From Lachnospiraceae bacterium OM04-12BH (GTDB lineage: Bacteria; Bacillota; Clostridia; Lachnospirales; Lachnospiraceae), in contig QULQ01000008.1 in the NCBI GenBank assembly GCA_003490145.1, positions 327-64,326 on the forward strand: a stretch of 64,000 nt of DNA, given 5' to 3'. Of this stretch, positions 28,369 to 37,241 are shown in pieces. The notes under the pieces are model-generated. The model was not told where the DNA came from. It was given only the letters and a program-made list of their open reading frames with translations, and did not search any database. The first letter of the stretch is position 1, and each line of letters opens with the position of its first letter. Position numbers and translations under genes: made by a program.

Positions 28369-29562
28369 ATGGAAAGTTACTCAATTTTAAAGGATCTTGC
28401 TATTATTATCATCGCAGCAAAGCTGTTTGGGATTCTGGCGAGAAAATGCAAAGCGCCTCAGGTGGTAGGCGAGATCATAGCAGGACTTCTGATAGGACCC
28501 AGTATTCTTGGACTTGTTGATCAGTCAGATTTTATCCTGCAGATGGCAGAAATCGGTGTTATCCTGCTTATGTTTTCTGCAGGTCTTGAGACAGATCTGA
28601 AGGAACTCATGAAAACAGGACCGATCGCAGCACTGATCGCATGTGCCGGTGTATTTATTCCATTGGTTCTTGGTGCATTGTATTATATGGTCTTTTATGG
28701 ATTTGCACCCTGGGGATCCAATGAATTTTATGAGGCAGTGTTTATAGGAACTATATTAACAGCTACTTCTGTCAGCATTACCGTACAGTCTCTAAAAGAA
28801 ATGGGAAAGCTGAAGGGAAGAGTAGGTACTACAATTTTAAGTGCAGCCATCATTGATGATGTTATTGGTATTATTGTACTTACATTTGTCATAGGCTTTA
28901 AAAATCCGGATTCAAAGCCTTCTACTGTTGTAGTAAATACAATTCTTTTCTTTGTACTTGCTGTAGGAGTTGGTTTTATTTCTTATAAAATATTTAAATG
29001 GATAGATAAAAGATATCCGCATACCAGAAGAATCCCAATCGCAGGTCTGGCTTACTGCTTCATTATGTCCTATGTGGCAGAGCAGTATTTCGGTATTGCA
29101 GATATTACAGGGGCTTATGTGGCAGGTATCATTCTCTGTTCTATCAATGATTCTGAATATATTGAAAGAAAGATCGACATCAATTCCTATATGCTGTTTG
29201 GACCTGTTTTCTTTGCAAGTATAGGACTGAAAACAGATCTGAATGATGTAACAGGTGGTATCCTTCTGTTTGCTGTAGGATTTGTAATTGTAGGACTTAT
29301 AAGTAAGATAATTGGCTGTGGACTGATGGCCAGGATATGCAGATTTAAAGGAAAGGATGCTTTGAAGATCGGTGTGGGAATGATGACCCGTGGAGAAGTA
29401 GCACTGATCGTAGCTCAAAAGGGTCTTTCCATGAACCTGATCGATCCGGTTTATTTTACAGCTGTTATCCTGCTGATCATTGTATCTTCAATCTCAACAC
29501 CAATTGTTCTGAAATTCCTGTATTCCAGGGATAAGGAAGAAAATGGGGTTCAGACAGCTTAA
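28369..29562 (+). CDS. CPA2-family cation:proton antiporter
   Basis: A 397-residue membrane protein with about 12-13 helices of the KefB/NapA type. The conserved core includes CKAPQVVGEIIAGLLIGPSI, TILTATSVSITVQSLKEMG, AAIIDDVIGIIVL (acidic pair for ion transport) and RGEVALIVAQKG. No TrkA-N domain is attached, so it is the minimal transporter. It probably exchanges Na+ or K+ for protons. It lies 14 bases after gyrA and 48 before the flotillin gene. Confidence 0.88.
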   Translation: MESYSILKDLAIIIIAAKLFGILARKCKAPQVVGEIIAGLLIGPSILGLVDQSDFILQMAEIGVILLMFSAGLETDLKELMKTGPIAALIACAGVFIPLVLGALYYMVFYGFAPWGSNEFYEAVFIGTILTATSVSITVQSLKEMGKLKGRVGTTILSAAIIDDVIGIIVLTFVIGFKNPDSKPSTVVVNTILFFVLAVGVGFISYKIFKWIDKRYPHTRRIPIAGLAYCFIMSYVAEQYFGIADITGAYVAGIILCSINDSEYIERKIDINSYMLFGPVFFASIGLKTDLNDVTGGILLFAVGFVIVGLISKIIGCGLMARICRFKGKDALKIGVGMMTRGEVALIVAQKGLSMNLIDPVYFTAVILLIIVSSISTPIVLKFLYSRDKEENGVQTA

Positions 29563-29610
29563 AGGGGCTGGTGAATTAATAAAAAATGAAAACCACAGGA
29601 GGGTAACAGA

Positions 29611-31131
29611 ATGATTGGACCAATCATTGCAGCAGTAGTAATCGTTTTCGTACTTGTCGTCATTGTGAGCGGTTACAAAAAAGCACCGCCGGATACCGCT
29701 TATATTATTTCCGGTCTTCGAAAAAAGGTTATTATTGGTAAGGCAAGTGTAAAGATTCCTTTTCTTGAAAGAATGGATAAACTGAGTCTGAAGCTGATCG
29801 CAATCGATGTCAAAACATCTAATGCCGTACCTACCGCTGATTATATCAATATTCAGGTAGATGCAGCCGTCAACATCAAGATCAGCAGTGAGAAGGATAA
29901 GCTGGCACTGGCAGCAGAAAACTTTCTGAATCAGAATACACAGTACATAGCAAGTATTGCCAGAGAGGTTCTGGAAGGTAATATGCGTGAAATAGTAGGA
30001 CGCATGAGACTGGAAGAAATGGTCAGTGACCGTCAGAAGTTCGCAAACCTGGTAAAGGAAAACGCAGAGCCTGACCTGGCTGCTATGGGTCTTGATATTG
30101 TCAGCTTTAATGTACAGAATTTTGCTGATGGAAATGGTGTTATCGATGACCTTGGTATTGATAACATTTCCCAGATCAAGAAAAAAGCAGCTATAGCCAA
30201 AGCAGAAGCAGAGAAGGAAATCGCTGTAGCAAAGGCAGAGGCTGACAAGCAGGCAAATGATGCAAGAATCAATGCTGAGCGTGAGATTGCCAAGAAGAAT
30301 AATGAGCTTGCCCTTCAGAAGGCAGAGCTCCAGAAAATGGAGGATACCAAGAGAGCAGAGGCAGATGCAGCCTACAGTATCCAGGAGCAGGAACAGAGAA
30401 AGACGATAGAGGTTGCTACTCAGGAAGCAAGCATTGCAAAGCAGGAAAAGGAAGTTATCCTGAAGCAGAAAGAAGCCGAGGTTAAGGAAAAGGCTCTGGA
30501 TGCAGAAGTTAAGAAGAAAGCGGAAGCAGAAAAATTCGCCCGTCAGCAGCAGTCAGAAGCAGAGCTGTATGAGAGAATGAAGAATGCAGAAGCTGAGAAG
30601 TTTGAACGTGAAAAAGAAGCAGAAGCAATGAAGGCAACTGCAGAAGCTCAGAAATTCGCCAAGGAGCAGGAGGCAGCCGGTATCCGTATGGTCGGTGAAG
30701 CAGAAGCTGAAGCAATCCGTGCAAAGGGTATTGCGGAAGCAGAAGCCATGGAGAAGAAGGCACTTGCTTACCAGAAGTACAACAATGCGGCTATGGCAGA
30801 AATGCTGATCCAGGTTCTTCCTGAGATCGCCGGAAAAATTGCCGAGCCTCTTACCCAGATTGATAAGATCACAATTATCGGCGGTGATGGAGGAAATGGT
30901 GTAGGCAATGTAGCAGACAATGTTCCAAGTGTCATGGCAAAGCTTTTTGAAACTATGAAGGAAACAGTAGGTATTGATCTTGCTGATATCGTGAAGGCAG
31001 GAACCTACGATGCCAAGGTAAATAAGAACATCAATGTTACCGGACTCTCCGGTGATGATAAAAAGGATGTTGTAGCGGCCGTATCCGGTGCAGTTGTATC
31101 AGAAGCAGCAGAGAATAACGAAAGTATTTAA
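29611..31131 (+). CDS. floT: Flotillin-family membrane scaffold protein
   Basis: A 506-residue SPFH/flotillin protein. One N-terminal hydrophobic segment (residues 2-22) is followed by an SPFH domain (about 28-190; NIQVDAAVNIKI, IAREVLEGNMREIVGRM). A long Ala/Glu/Lys-rich coiled coil (about 190-395) and a C-terminal domain follow. Flotillins organise membrane microdomains and host signalling and secretion proteins. The last 100 residues are low complexity at both ends. A shared function with the antiporter upstream is possible but unproven. Confidence 0.9.
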   Translation: MIGPIIAAVVIVFVLVVIVSGYKKAPPDTAYIISGLRKKVIIGKASVKIPFLERMDKLSLKLIAIDVKTSNAVPTADYINIQVDAAVNIKISSEKDKLALAAENFLNQNTQYIASIAREVLEGNMREIVGRMRLEEMVSDRQKFANLVKENAEPDLAAMGLDIVSFNVQNFADGNGVIDDLGIDNISQIKKKAAIAKAEAEKEIAVAKAEADKQANDARINAEREIAKKNNELALQKAELQKMEDTKRAEADAAYSIQEQEQRKTIEVATQEASIAKQEKEVILKQKEAEVKEKALDAEVKKKAEAEKFARQQQSEAELYERMKNAEAEKFEREKEAEAMKATAEAQKFAKEQEAAGIRMVGEAEAEAIRAKGIAEAEAMEKKALAYQKYNNAAMAEMLIQVLPEIAGKIAEPLTQIDKITIIGGDGGNGVGNVADNVPSVMAKLFETMKETVGIDLADIVKAGTYDAKVNKNINVTGLSGDDKKDVVAAVSGAVVSEAAENNESI

Positions 31132-31134
31132 TAT

Positions 31135-31173
31135 AAAAGGATCCGCAGAAAACTGAGTTCTGCGGATCCTTTT
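31135..31173. terminator. Bidirectional terminator between floT and glycosyltransferase
   Basis: AAAAGGATCCGCAGAA and TTCTGCGGATCCTTTT form a perfect 16-bp stem with a 7-base loop and A/T tails on both sides. It serves the converging flotillin and glycosyltransferase genes and overlaps the end of the latter. Confidence 0.93.
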
Positions 31174-32224
31174 AGAATACATATTTTTTCTGAATATGAT
31201 AGCTGGCAAAAAACAGGATCGTATCAACGATTGCCTTTGTAACTACTTCCGGTATAAATGGCAGAAGCTTTACACCGCCTGTTGCAAGCAGGGCACTCAT
31301 ACCCATCTGTATGACAGCAAGCAGGGCATACTGCCAGGCTGCCTTTCCCATGTTTTCCCTGCTTTTGAAAACAAGCTTATAATTGACAGTATAATTATAA
31401 GCTGCTGATATGATCCTTGCCATTACGGTAGCTACTGCTACATATGCTGTAAGCTGATCCCTCAAAAAATGGCAGAGTATGGTAAACAACAAAAGATCTA
31501 CAATGCTGGACGAAAAGGAAGCCAGTGTATATCTTAAAAACCATTTTCCAAGAACTGCGTAGATCTTTACAGAATCTTTCAGGGGATTAAAGTGTGTCTG
31601 ATGATCTTCTTTCGAATCATAAATCGTCTCAATTGGAATTTCCTGGATCTTGTACTGACCGGAAGCCAGAAGAAGCATCTGTGTTTCAAATTCAAAACGA
31701 TCTGCAGGAATGGTAAGCAGCTCTTTCATAAACTCCCTTGGAATACCACGAAGTCCTGTCTGGGTATCACTGATATGGACACCTGCCACATAGGTAAATA
31801 CCTTTTCTGTAAGACGGTTGCCAAAACGGCTTTTCCAGGGAATATCTTCTTTGTCAAAGGTACGGACGCCGAGGATAAGATCTCCCTGATTCTGCAGCAT
31901 CATTTCTGCCACATTCATGATTGATTTTTTCGTGTGCTGTCCGTCGGAATCTGCTGTTACGGCTCCTATTGCTTTCGGCAGATGCTCCAGAATATACTGA
32001 AATGCAGTTTTTAATGCCCGTCCTTTGCCCCTGTTTACTTCATGTGTCAGGAGGATAGCTTTTTCAGAAAGCAGATTTTTTGCTGCTTTGAAAATATCTT
32101 CATAGGCTGATCCGCTTCCGTCATTTACCAGAATGACAGGGCCATAGGGATATTCTGATAATTCCTTAAGTAACCCGATCAGTCGCTGATCGGGTTCATA
32201 AGCTGGGATAATAATTGGTATCAT
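31172..32224 (-). CDS. GT2 glycosyltransferase fused to GtrA-like domain
   Basis: A 350-residue protein. Residues 1-215 are a DPM1-like family 2 glycosyltransferase (IIIPAYEPDQRL, VILVNDGSGS, VTADSDGQH as the DXD-like site, RFGNRLTEKVFTYVAG and DTQTGLRG). Residues about 225-350 carry four hydrophobic helices of the GtrA/DPMS family (KWFLRYTLASFSSSIVDLLL, YNYTVNYKLVFKS). It probably charges a polyprenyl phosphate with a sugar for surface glycan use. The fusion is common in Clostridia. Confidence 0.9.
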   Translation of the reverse strand: MIPIIIPAYEPDQRLIGLLKELSEYPYGPVILVNDGSGSAYEDIFKAAKNLLSEKAILLTHEVNRGKGRALKTAFQYILEHLPKAIGAVTADSDGQHTKKSIMNVAEMMLQNQGDLILGVRTFDKEDIPWKSRFGNRLTEKVFTYVAGVHISDTQTGLRGIPREFMKELLTIPADRFEFETQMLLLASGQYKIQEIPIETIYDSKEDHQTHFNPLKDSVKIYAVLGKWFLRYTLASFSSSIVDLLLFTILCHFLRDQLTAYVAVATVMARIISAAYNYTVNYKLVFKSRENMGKAAWQYALLAVIQMGMSALLATGGVKLLPFIPEVVTKAIVDTILFFASYHIQKKYVF

Positions 32225-32274
32225 TATTTTAGCTCTCTTTGTGAAATATGATTTATTTCTGCTCTTTCAGAATA

Positions 32275-32616
32275 TCACATGGGAGTAGTAATCACAAGAA
32301 AACTCTTATTTATATGCTCTTTCATAAATATAGGCAACATCTTCAGATCAGTTACACCACAGGCTTTCTGTAGATCAGTCAGTGCGGTAATGAAATCTTC
32401 CGGTTTTGTGGAATCTTCTTTTCCAAGGAATTTTTCCATATCTACAAATCTGTCATCGCAGACATGTTTACTGATCCAGAAGCTGAAATATTCTCTGGAA
32501 AGTATGATCAGTCCTGCTCCGTGAGGCAGATGCTGATGATAAGCACTCATGGTGTGCTCCATGGAATGCTCGAAAGTGCAAGCTGTGACATCCATGGAAT
32601 AACTGGACATGGTATT
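32275..32616 (-). pseudogene. Iron-containing alcohol dehydrogenase fragment
   Basis: About 95 residues match the C-terminal half of Fe-dependent alcohol dehydrogenases: ACTFEHSMEHTMSAYHQHLP and HGAGLIILSREYFSFW, then CDDRFVDMEKFLGKED and PEDFITALTDLQKACG. The whole NAD-binding half is missing, and the end diverges after VTDLKM into an unrelated 20-residue tail. The fragment is joined without a gap to a carboxymuconolactone decarboxylase fragment in another frame. A deletion has fused two genes, and neither can work. Confidence 0.8.
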
Positions 32617-32837
32617 CTGGTGACACCATTTTTTCTGGCAGATTCCAGATGATATTTCAGGGAACTGTCTACGATTCCTTTTCCAATCAAAGTGGAAATG
32701 GTTACAACGGAACGAAGCTTCAATGAAAGCTTGTCTTCCCTTGACCATATTTCCCCGAACAGAACATCATCATTCAGTTCTGCGAATTTCGGTGCAAAAT
32801 CATTAAATGCGTCTCTTCCTGCTGTCTGCTTTATCAT
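32617..32837 (-). pseudogene. Carboxymuconolactone decarboxylase-family fragment
   Basis: The first 74 residues match CMD-family small oxidoreductases: PKFAELNDDVLFGEIWSRED, then KLSLKLRSVVTISTLIGKG and YHLESARKNGVTR. The family usually runs to 110-130 residues with a further helix pair; here the frame crosses into iron alcohol dehydrogenase sequence. The ATG lies 4 bases after the flavodoxin stop, so they formed an operon. Confidence 0.75.
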
Positions 32838-32841
32838 AGCC

Positions 32842-33359
32842 TCAGTTCTCCTTTCCTGCCCATTTTTTCAATTCATTTTCTGCCTGTGCTGCAAGACTTC
32901 CTTGAATGGCAAGTCCCTTACGGACATCAGCGCCAGGACATAATTTTTTAATATCAGCTTCACTTCTTCCCATGCCGCTTCCTTCGTGTGTACAGAAGGG
33001 ACAGATCGTCTTTCCATTGAAATCAAAGTGCTCCAGGAAAGTAAATACCTGCATCGGCATGGTTCCCCAGTAGTTGGGATATCCAAGATAGATCACATCA
33101 TACTGGTCAATGCTTTCCGGATAATGTGTCAGTTCCGGTCTTGCATTTCTCAGCTGATCCTCCTGAGCCTGTGAAATGCAGATATTATAGTCTTTTGAAT
33201 AGGGCTGGACAGGCTCTATTTTGAACATATCTGCGCCTGTTATCTTCTCCAGAATTCTGGCTGCCTGTTCTGTATTTCCCACAGAAATATTTTTCAGTCT
33301 TCCGCCAAAATAATTCTGATCTGCCCTTGAAAAGTAAGCAATCAGTGCTGCTATTTCAT
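32842..33359 (-). pseudogene. Flavodoxin with frameshift at its start
   Basis: The body (146 residues from a GTG at 33282) is a complete flavodoxin C-terminal part (VIYLGYPNYWGTMPMQVFTF, ICPFCTHEGSGMG). The frame stays open upstream and encodes ALIAYFSRADQNYFGG, the FMN-binding N terminus, but the natural ATG at 33357-33359 is one frame off and meets TAG two codons later. A frameshift has therefore cut the start from the gene. Starting at the GTG would lose the FMN phosphate loop. I call it a recent pseudogene; use of a rare start codon cannot be excluded. Confidence 0.65.
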
Positions 33360-33461
33360 AACCTCTTTCACCTGAATTTTAGGAAATTCAAATTTTCTCT
33401 TTTCTTTGATCTTATTGTAATCAGAAGGGGTTTTTCATGGAAGAACCGGTTTTGAAATATT

Positions 33462-33482
33462 GTATTAACTTATGGTTAATAC
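33462..33482. promoter_or_regulatory. 21-bp operator-like palindrome
   Basis: GTATTAAC and GTTAATAC form a perfect 8-bp dyad around a 5-base centre, about 100 bases upstream of the flavodoxin start and 180 before the SIR2 gene. It may be the operator of the HxlR-type regulator, whose ruin lies at 35443. The rest of 33380-33662 is AT-rich promoter-like DNA with nothing else recognised. Confidence 0.45.
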
Positions 33483-33662
33483 TGAATTACACTTATTAAT
33501 CAAGTGAACATAATTAAAAAATTTGTGATGCTTATAAGGAAACACTGTGATAAAATATCTAATAAGTTATTATATCAATTTTTTGTTTATAGGAATTTGA
33601 AATAAGAGTAAACAGTAATTATATCAGATATATAAATAAATATAATTAAAAGGGGAATAAAT

Positions 33663-35219
33663 ATGAAAATTGAGGATGTAGTAGAAAAATTTAATACCAC
33701 ACCATTTTTATTCTTTGGTTCAGGAATGACTCGACGTTACTACAATTTACCAGATTGGAAAGGCTTGTTAGAACATTTTGCACGTGAAATCAGGGATGAT
33801 GAATTTGCGTATAGTATATATGAAAACAGAGCCTCAAAGATGGATACACCAGTTGGTCTGCTTCCAAAGGTTGCTGAATTAATTCAGACTGATTATGATG
33901 AAAAATGGTTTAGGGATGCGTCAATTAGAAATCTGGAAGCAGATTTACTTATGAAAGTGAAAAGAGGTCTATCGCCATTTAAGGCAGAAGTTGCAACATA
34001 TATAAAGAAAAATAGTGTAGTTGTTGATGAATATAAGACTGAAATAGAAATGTTATCGAATTTATCAGAGAAAAATATAGCGGGAGTTATTACTACAAAT
34101 TATGATGAATTTATTGAAAACCATTTTTTAGGATATACAAAATTTGTTGGACAAAAGCAGTTAATATTTTCACCAATACAGGGAATAGCTGAAGTTTTTA
34201 AAATTCATGGATCTATTGAAGATCCGGACAGTCTTATTATTAATGAAAAAGATTATTTAGATTTTGATAGGAAAAGTGCATATCTTGCTGCTAAGTTAAT
34301 GACTATTTTTATAGAGTATCCAATAATTTTTATGGGATATTCTATTAGTGATGTTAATATTCAGAAGATTATTAAATCTATAATAGATTGCTTAGACATG
34401 CAGCAGATTAAGACTTTGGAAGATAGATTTGTTTTTGTAGAGTATCAGTCTGAAAAAATGGGAATAGAAGTGTCACCTTATACCATAATGGTAGATGATA
34501 AACCGCTTTCTATGAAAAGGATTGTTGTTGAAGATTTTAAATTACTGTATAGAGCTCTGGAAGGAAAAAGGTCAAAGTTACCAGTAAGAATTCTCAGACG
34601 ATTTAAGCAGGAATTATATGATTTTACTGTCACAAATAAACCAACGGCTAATATGAGAGTTGCATCTATTGAAGATGAAAGGGTTCAGGATGAAGAACTG
34701 GTAATGGCTATTGGAAAATATAATGATTTTGGGCTAAAAGGACTTCATGGACTTAAAGCAGATGAATGGTATAAAAATATTGTTGTTGAAGATATAGAGT
34801 TTTCAGCAGATGATTTGTTACAGTATGCATTTAAGGATCTGGTTAAACAAAATTCTGGAAGATTGCCAGTTAATAAATATTTATCAAAAGCCAAAGGAAA
34901 TTATCCGGATTGTGTTGAACTAGCAAAAAAGCAAGATTTTGATTATATCATATCAAAAACAATAAAGAAGAACAGATATAAATTAGATAAATATAAAACA
35001 GTTAAACAAATATGGGAGAATGAAAAGGATTCTCTGGAAAAAGCAACAAGATTAATAGCTCATTTGCCTGAAAAAGATATAAATGTTGAAGAATTGGAAA
35101 TTGTTTTAAATGAAATATTTGAAAATGATATAAATATTCTTCAGGATTCAAAGCCTGCAATCAGAACCAATATCAGAAGATTAATTATGATCTATGATTA
35201 TCTCAAGTGGGGTAAATAA
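33663..35219 (+). CDS. SIR2-domain protein, candidate anti-phage NADase
   Basis: A 518-residue protein with an N-terminal SIR2-like domain (residues about 1-270) and a C-terminal region I cannot assign. SIR2 signs are FLFFGSGMTRRY (NAD-binding loop), GVITTNYDEFIE (Asn and Asp), KIHGSIEDP with the likely catalytic His, and FMGYSISDVNI. Such domains in prokaryotic defence proteins (Thoeris ThsA, DSR1/DSR2, SIR2-HerA) destroy NAD+ to abort infection. There is no adjacent helicase, Argonaute or TIR partner. It is visibly more AT-rich than its neighbours and sits within a broken redox locus, which suggests acquisition. An AAAAGGGG site precedes the ATG. Defence role is inferred from fold and context. 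Confidence 0.82.
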   Translation: MKIEDVVEKFNTTPFLFFGSGMTRRYYNLPDWKGLLEHFAREIRDDEFAYSIYENRASKMDTPVGLLPKVAELIQTDYDEKWFRDASIRNLEADLLMKVKRGLSPFKAEVATYIKKNSVVVDEYKTEIEMLSNLSEKNIAGVITTNYDEFIENHFLGYTKFVGQKQLIFSPIQGIAEVFKIHGSIEDPDSLIINEKDYLDFDRKSAYLAAKLMTIFIEYPIIFMGYSISDVNIQKIIKSIIDCLDMQQIKTLEDRFVFVEYQSEKMGIEVSPYTIMVDDKPLSMKRIVVEDFKLLYRALEGKRSKLPVRILRRFKQELYDFTVTNKPTANMRVASIEDERVQDEELVMAIGKYNDFGLKGLHGLKADEWYKNIVVEDIEFSADDLLQYAFKDLVKQNSGRLPVNKYLSKAKGNYPDCVELAKKQDFDYIISKTIKKNRYKLDKYKTVKQIWENEKDSLEKATRLIAHLPEKDINVEELEIVLNEIFENDINILQDSKPAIRTNIRRLIMIYDYLKWGK

Positions 35220-35230
35220 AAGAACTTCCT

Positions 35231-35323
35231 GACTAAAGCATCTGACACAAGCAGATACCGTACAGAAAGCCCTTTTTGTTTTAATCTGCACCTTAGGACT
35301 AAAGCATCTAAGTATAGACACCG
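35231..35323. repeat. Direct repeat pair downstream of the SIR2 gene
   Basis: GACTAAAGCATCT occurs at 35231 and 35297, 66 bases apart, each followed within 5-9 bases by AGAYACCG. The first copy can form a small hairpin (ATCTG with CAGAT). Only two copies exist, so it is not a CRISPR array on this evidence. The remainder of 35220-35442 is AT-rich with no gene. Confidence 0.55.
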
Positions 35324-35442
35324 ATCCATCAGCACATTATATTTTATACAATATAGTCTGTATTATACTGTGATGAAGCTAATTTGTAAATAGAGAAATA
35401 GTTCAGTGTAAGGAGTGAAATAATTTTGCTCCTTACATTAGT

Positions 35443-35675
35443 TTACTGAAAAGATTCCTTATAATTGGTACCCCATTCCTGCATGGCATTGAGAATGGGC
35501 CGCATGGATTCCCCTGTTTCGCTGAGGGCATATTCTACATGGGGTGGAACCTCAGGATAAACGGTTCTTGTAATGATCCCATCTTCTTCCATGGTCTTGA
35601 AAGGAGATTTCGCATGATCAACAACTTCCATTTGCTTCCAATTAATTGAAATGTAGTTGCAACAGGGCAGCTGAC
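35443..35675 (-). pseudogene. HxlR-family regulator, frameshifted with internal deletion
   Basis: The minus strand first encodes CPVATTFQLIGSKWKLLIM (about 35605-35665), the start of the HxlR winged helix. After RNLLSRP the frame changes and about 25-30 residues are missing. It resumes with EEDGIITRTVYPEVPPHVEY and runs to the natural end near the stop at 35443. A whole HxlR has 105-125 residues. HxlR proteins usually control flavodoxin or oxidoreductase genes like those wrecked at 32275-33359, so this is probably their old regulator. Confidence 0.72.
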
Positions 35676-35799
35676 AGGCAGAAATCCGAAGTCCATGTAT
35701 GCTTGTCTGAATTATGATGAGGCATTTGCACCAGATGAGATCAGAAAGCGGTCTGTCTGTATCAGTGGGGATATTGGAGAGATTTTATTTCAGCTTTAA
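35656..35799 (+). pseudogene. Unidentified C-terminal coding remnant
   Basis: An open plus-strand frame without a start encodes LTGRNPKSMYACLNYDEAFA and further RSVCISGDIGEILFQL before a TAA at 35797. Its composition looks like real protein, but I do not recognise the family with confidence. It abuts the HxlR remnant, so the junction near 35660-35680 is probably a deletion scar. Confidence 0.3.
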
Positions 35800-35853
35800 A
35801 GGGAATCCGTTATCCTGTAGAAGACGGATGATTTGTGTGCTGGTATACAGATC

Positions 35854-36423
35854 TTAAAATGTGCTGACGACCAGGGAAACGACGGTCTTTATGACCCCGG
35901 CCAGCACCATCACCAGGATCGGATTCATCTTAAGCTTCTGAAGCAGGATAATGCAGACAGCAAAGATCACTACAAGTAACCAGTTTGTGTTTGCAAAGGT
36001 GATCACTGCCTTACTGCCCCAAAATGCAGTGATGAGGATCGAAATTCCGGCGGAGGCGATCAAAGCAACGACCGCAGGCCTCAGGGAGTTCAGGATTCCC
36101 TGTAAAAGTGTCAGGTTTCTGTATTTTAAATACAGCCTGGCAATGCAGGTGACGATGATGCAGGACGGCAGGATGCATCCAAAGGTAGCCGCAAGAGCGC
36201 CGCCGATGCCCGCAATCTTTATTCCGACAAAGGTTGCAGAATTGATGGCAATGGGTCCCGGTGTCATCTGGGAGATCGTGATCAGATCTGTAAATTCTTC
36301 CATCGAGAGCCAGTGATGGGTGGTCACGACCTGTCCCTGGATCAGCGGCATTGCCGCGTATCCACCGCCGAAGCTGAACATGCCTATCTGCAGAAAACTT
36401 AAGAAAAGCTGGAGATAGATCAT
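35854..36423 (-). CDS. Chromate transporter family protein (second half)
   Basis: A 189-residue CHR-family membrane protein with about six helices. The signature appears as FSFGGGYAAMPLIQ, followed by SQMTPGPIAINSATFVGIKI. It starts at the ATG 36421-36423, overlapping the upstream partner's stop; an upstream extension to 36546 is only readthrough of that gene in another frame. Short CHR proteins act as pairs and export chromate or carry related anions; the natural substrate in gut anaerobes is unknown. Confidence 0.9.
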   Translation of the reverse strand: MIYLQLFLSFLQIGMFSFGGGYAAMPLIQGQVVTTHHWLSMEEFTDLITISQMTPGPIAINSATFVGIKIAGIGGALAATFGCILPSCIIVTCIARLYLKYRNLTLLQGILNSLRPAVVALIASAGISILITAFWGSKAVITFANTNWLLVVIFAVCIILLQKLKMNPILVMVLAGVIKTVVSLVVSTF

Positions 36424-36986
36424 TTTTTCATTCTCCTTTCTACAACGAATGTCCGTAGTGCGCCGATCAGACCACAGGCAATGACAATAATGATGATATT
36501 GATATGAAAAATGCAGGAGGCAAGGAACGCAGCAGCCATGATGCACGTGGAAACAGCGTTCTTTTTGTGGATGATTTCTGCCCCCATTTCATATGTTACA
36601 GAAGCAATCACAGCTCCGACACCGGCCTGCATGCCGGAAAGCATCTGGCTGATGATAAAGTTGTCACGGAATGTGTTGTAGCAGATTGAAATCAGGGAGA
36701 TAATGAGAAATGGAGGGATGATCGTGCCGATGATCGCTGTGATCACACCTGTCATCCCGGCTAATTTATAACCGACTACAATTGCCCCGTTGACAGCGAT
36801 GGGTCCTGGAGCTGACTGTGCAATCGCAACGAGATCCAGCATCTCATTCTCCTCAATCCAGTGGTATTCATCTACAAATTTTTTCTTCATTAAAGTCACG
36901 ATCACATATCCGCCTCCGAATGTAAAAGTGCTGAGATACAGGGTCGAGATGAAAAGCTTTATAAGAATTTTCTTTTTATTTTCCAT
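36420..36986 (-). CDS. Chromate transporter family protein (first half)
   Basis: A 188-residue CHR-family protein with the matching signature FTFGGGYVIVTLMKKKF and AQSAPGPIAVNGAIVVGYKL. It overlaps the next CHR gene by four bases, the usual antiparallel two-gene form of bidomain ChrA. I start at the ATG 36984-36986 with AAAGGA six bases upstream; ATGs at 36992 and 37025 are weaker. About six membrane helices are visible. Confidence 0.9.
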   Translation of the reverse strand: MENKKKILIKLFISTLYLSTFTFGGGYVIVTLMKKKFVDEYHWIEENEMLDLVAIAQSAPGPIAVNGAIVVGYKLAGMTGVITAIIGTIIPPFLIISLISICYNTFRDNFIISQMLSGMQAGVGAVIASVTYEMGAEIIHKKNAVSTCIMAAAFLASCIFHINIIIIVIACGLIGALRTFVVERRMKK

Positions 36987-37100
36987 AATCATTCCTTTTA
37001 GCCAGATATGCGGCGGAATTTTCATAGATCATCCGCAGGGAATCTGAGGCTGGCAGTGCCACCAATTCCACAGGAAGTCACAAGCTCCTTTGTAAGATTA

Positions 37101-37158
37101 ACATACAAAAATTAGGATTTTCAACAACTTTTACCATTTTTTAGATAAAGTTGTATGT
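37101..37158. promoter_or_regulatory. Divergent intergenic region with inverted repeat
   Basis: ACATACAA (37101) and TTGTATGT (37151) form a perfect 8-bp inverted repeat 42 bases apart between the chromate transporter pair and the LOG cluster. A TTGACA lies just downstream at about 37163. The wider gap 36987-37351 also holds the NUDIX remnant. Function as an operator pair is a guess. Confidence 0.3.
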
Positions 37159-37241
37159 TTCTTGACAAATCAGATAAAAGCTGTAATTAATATTGATATC
37201 GTATTCTGCTTTATAGCTGTAAGATGGAGGATGACAGAGAT

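Noticed and set aside
35231..35323. Minimal CRISPR array
   Set aside because: Only two imperfect repeats with one interval, no cas genes in the window, and the repeat tails differ in length.
36973..37078. A minus-strand frame before the chromate transporter genes encoding LRMIYENSAAYLAKRNDYGK
   Set aside because: It looks protein-like but is short, lacks a start with a ribosome site and matches no family I can name.
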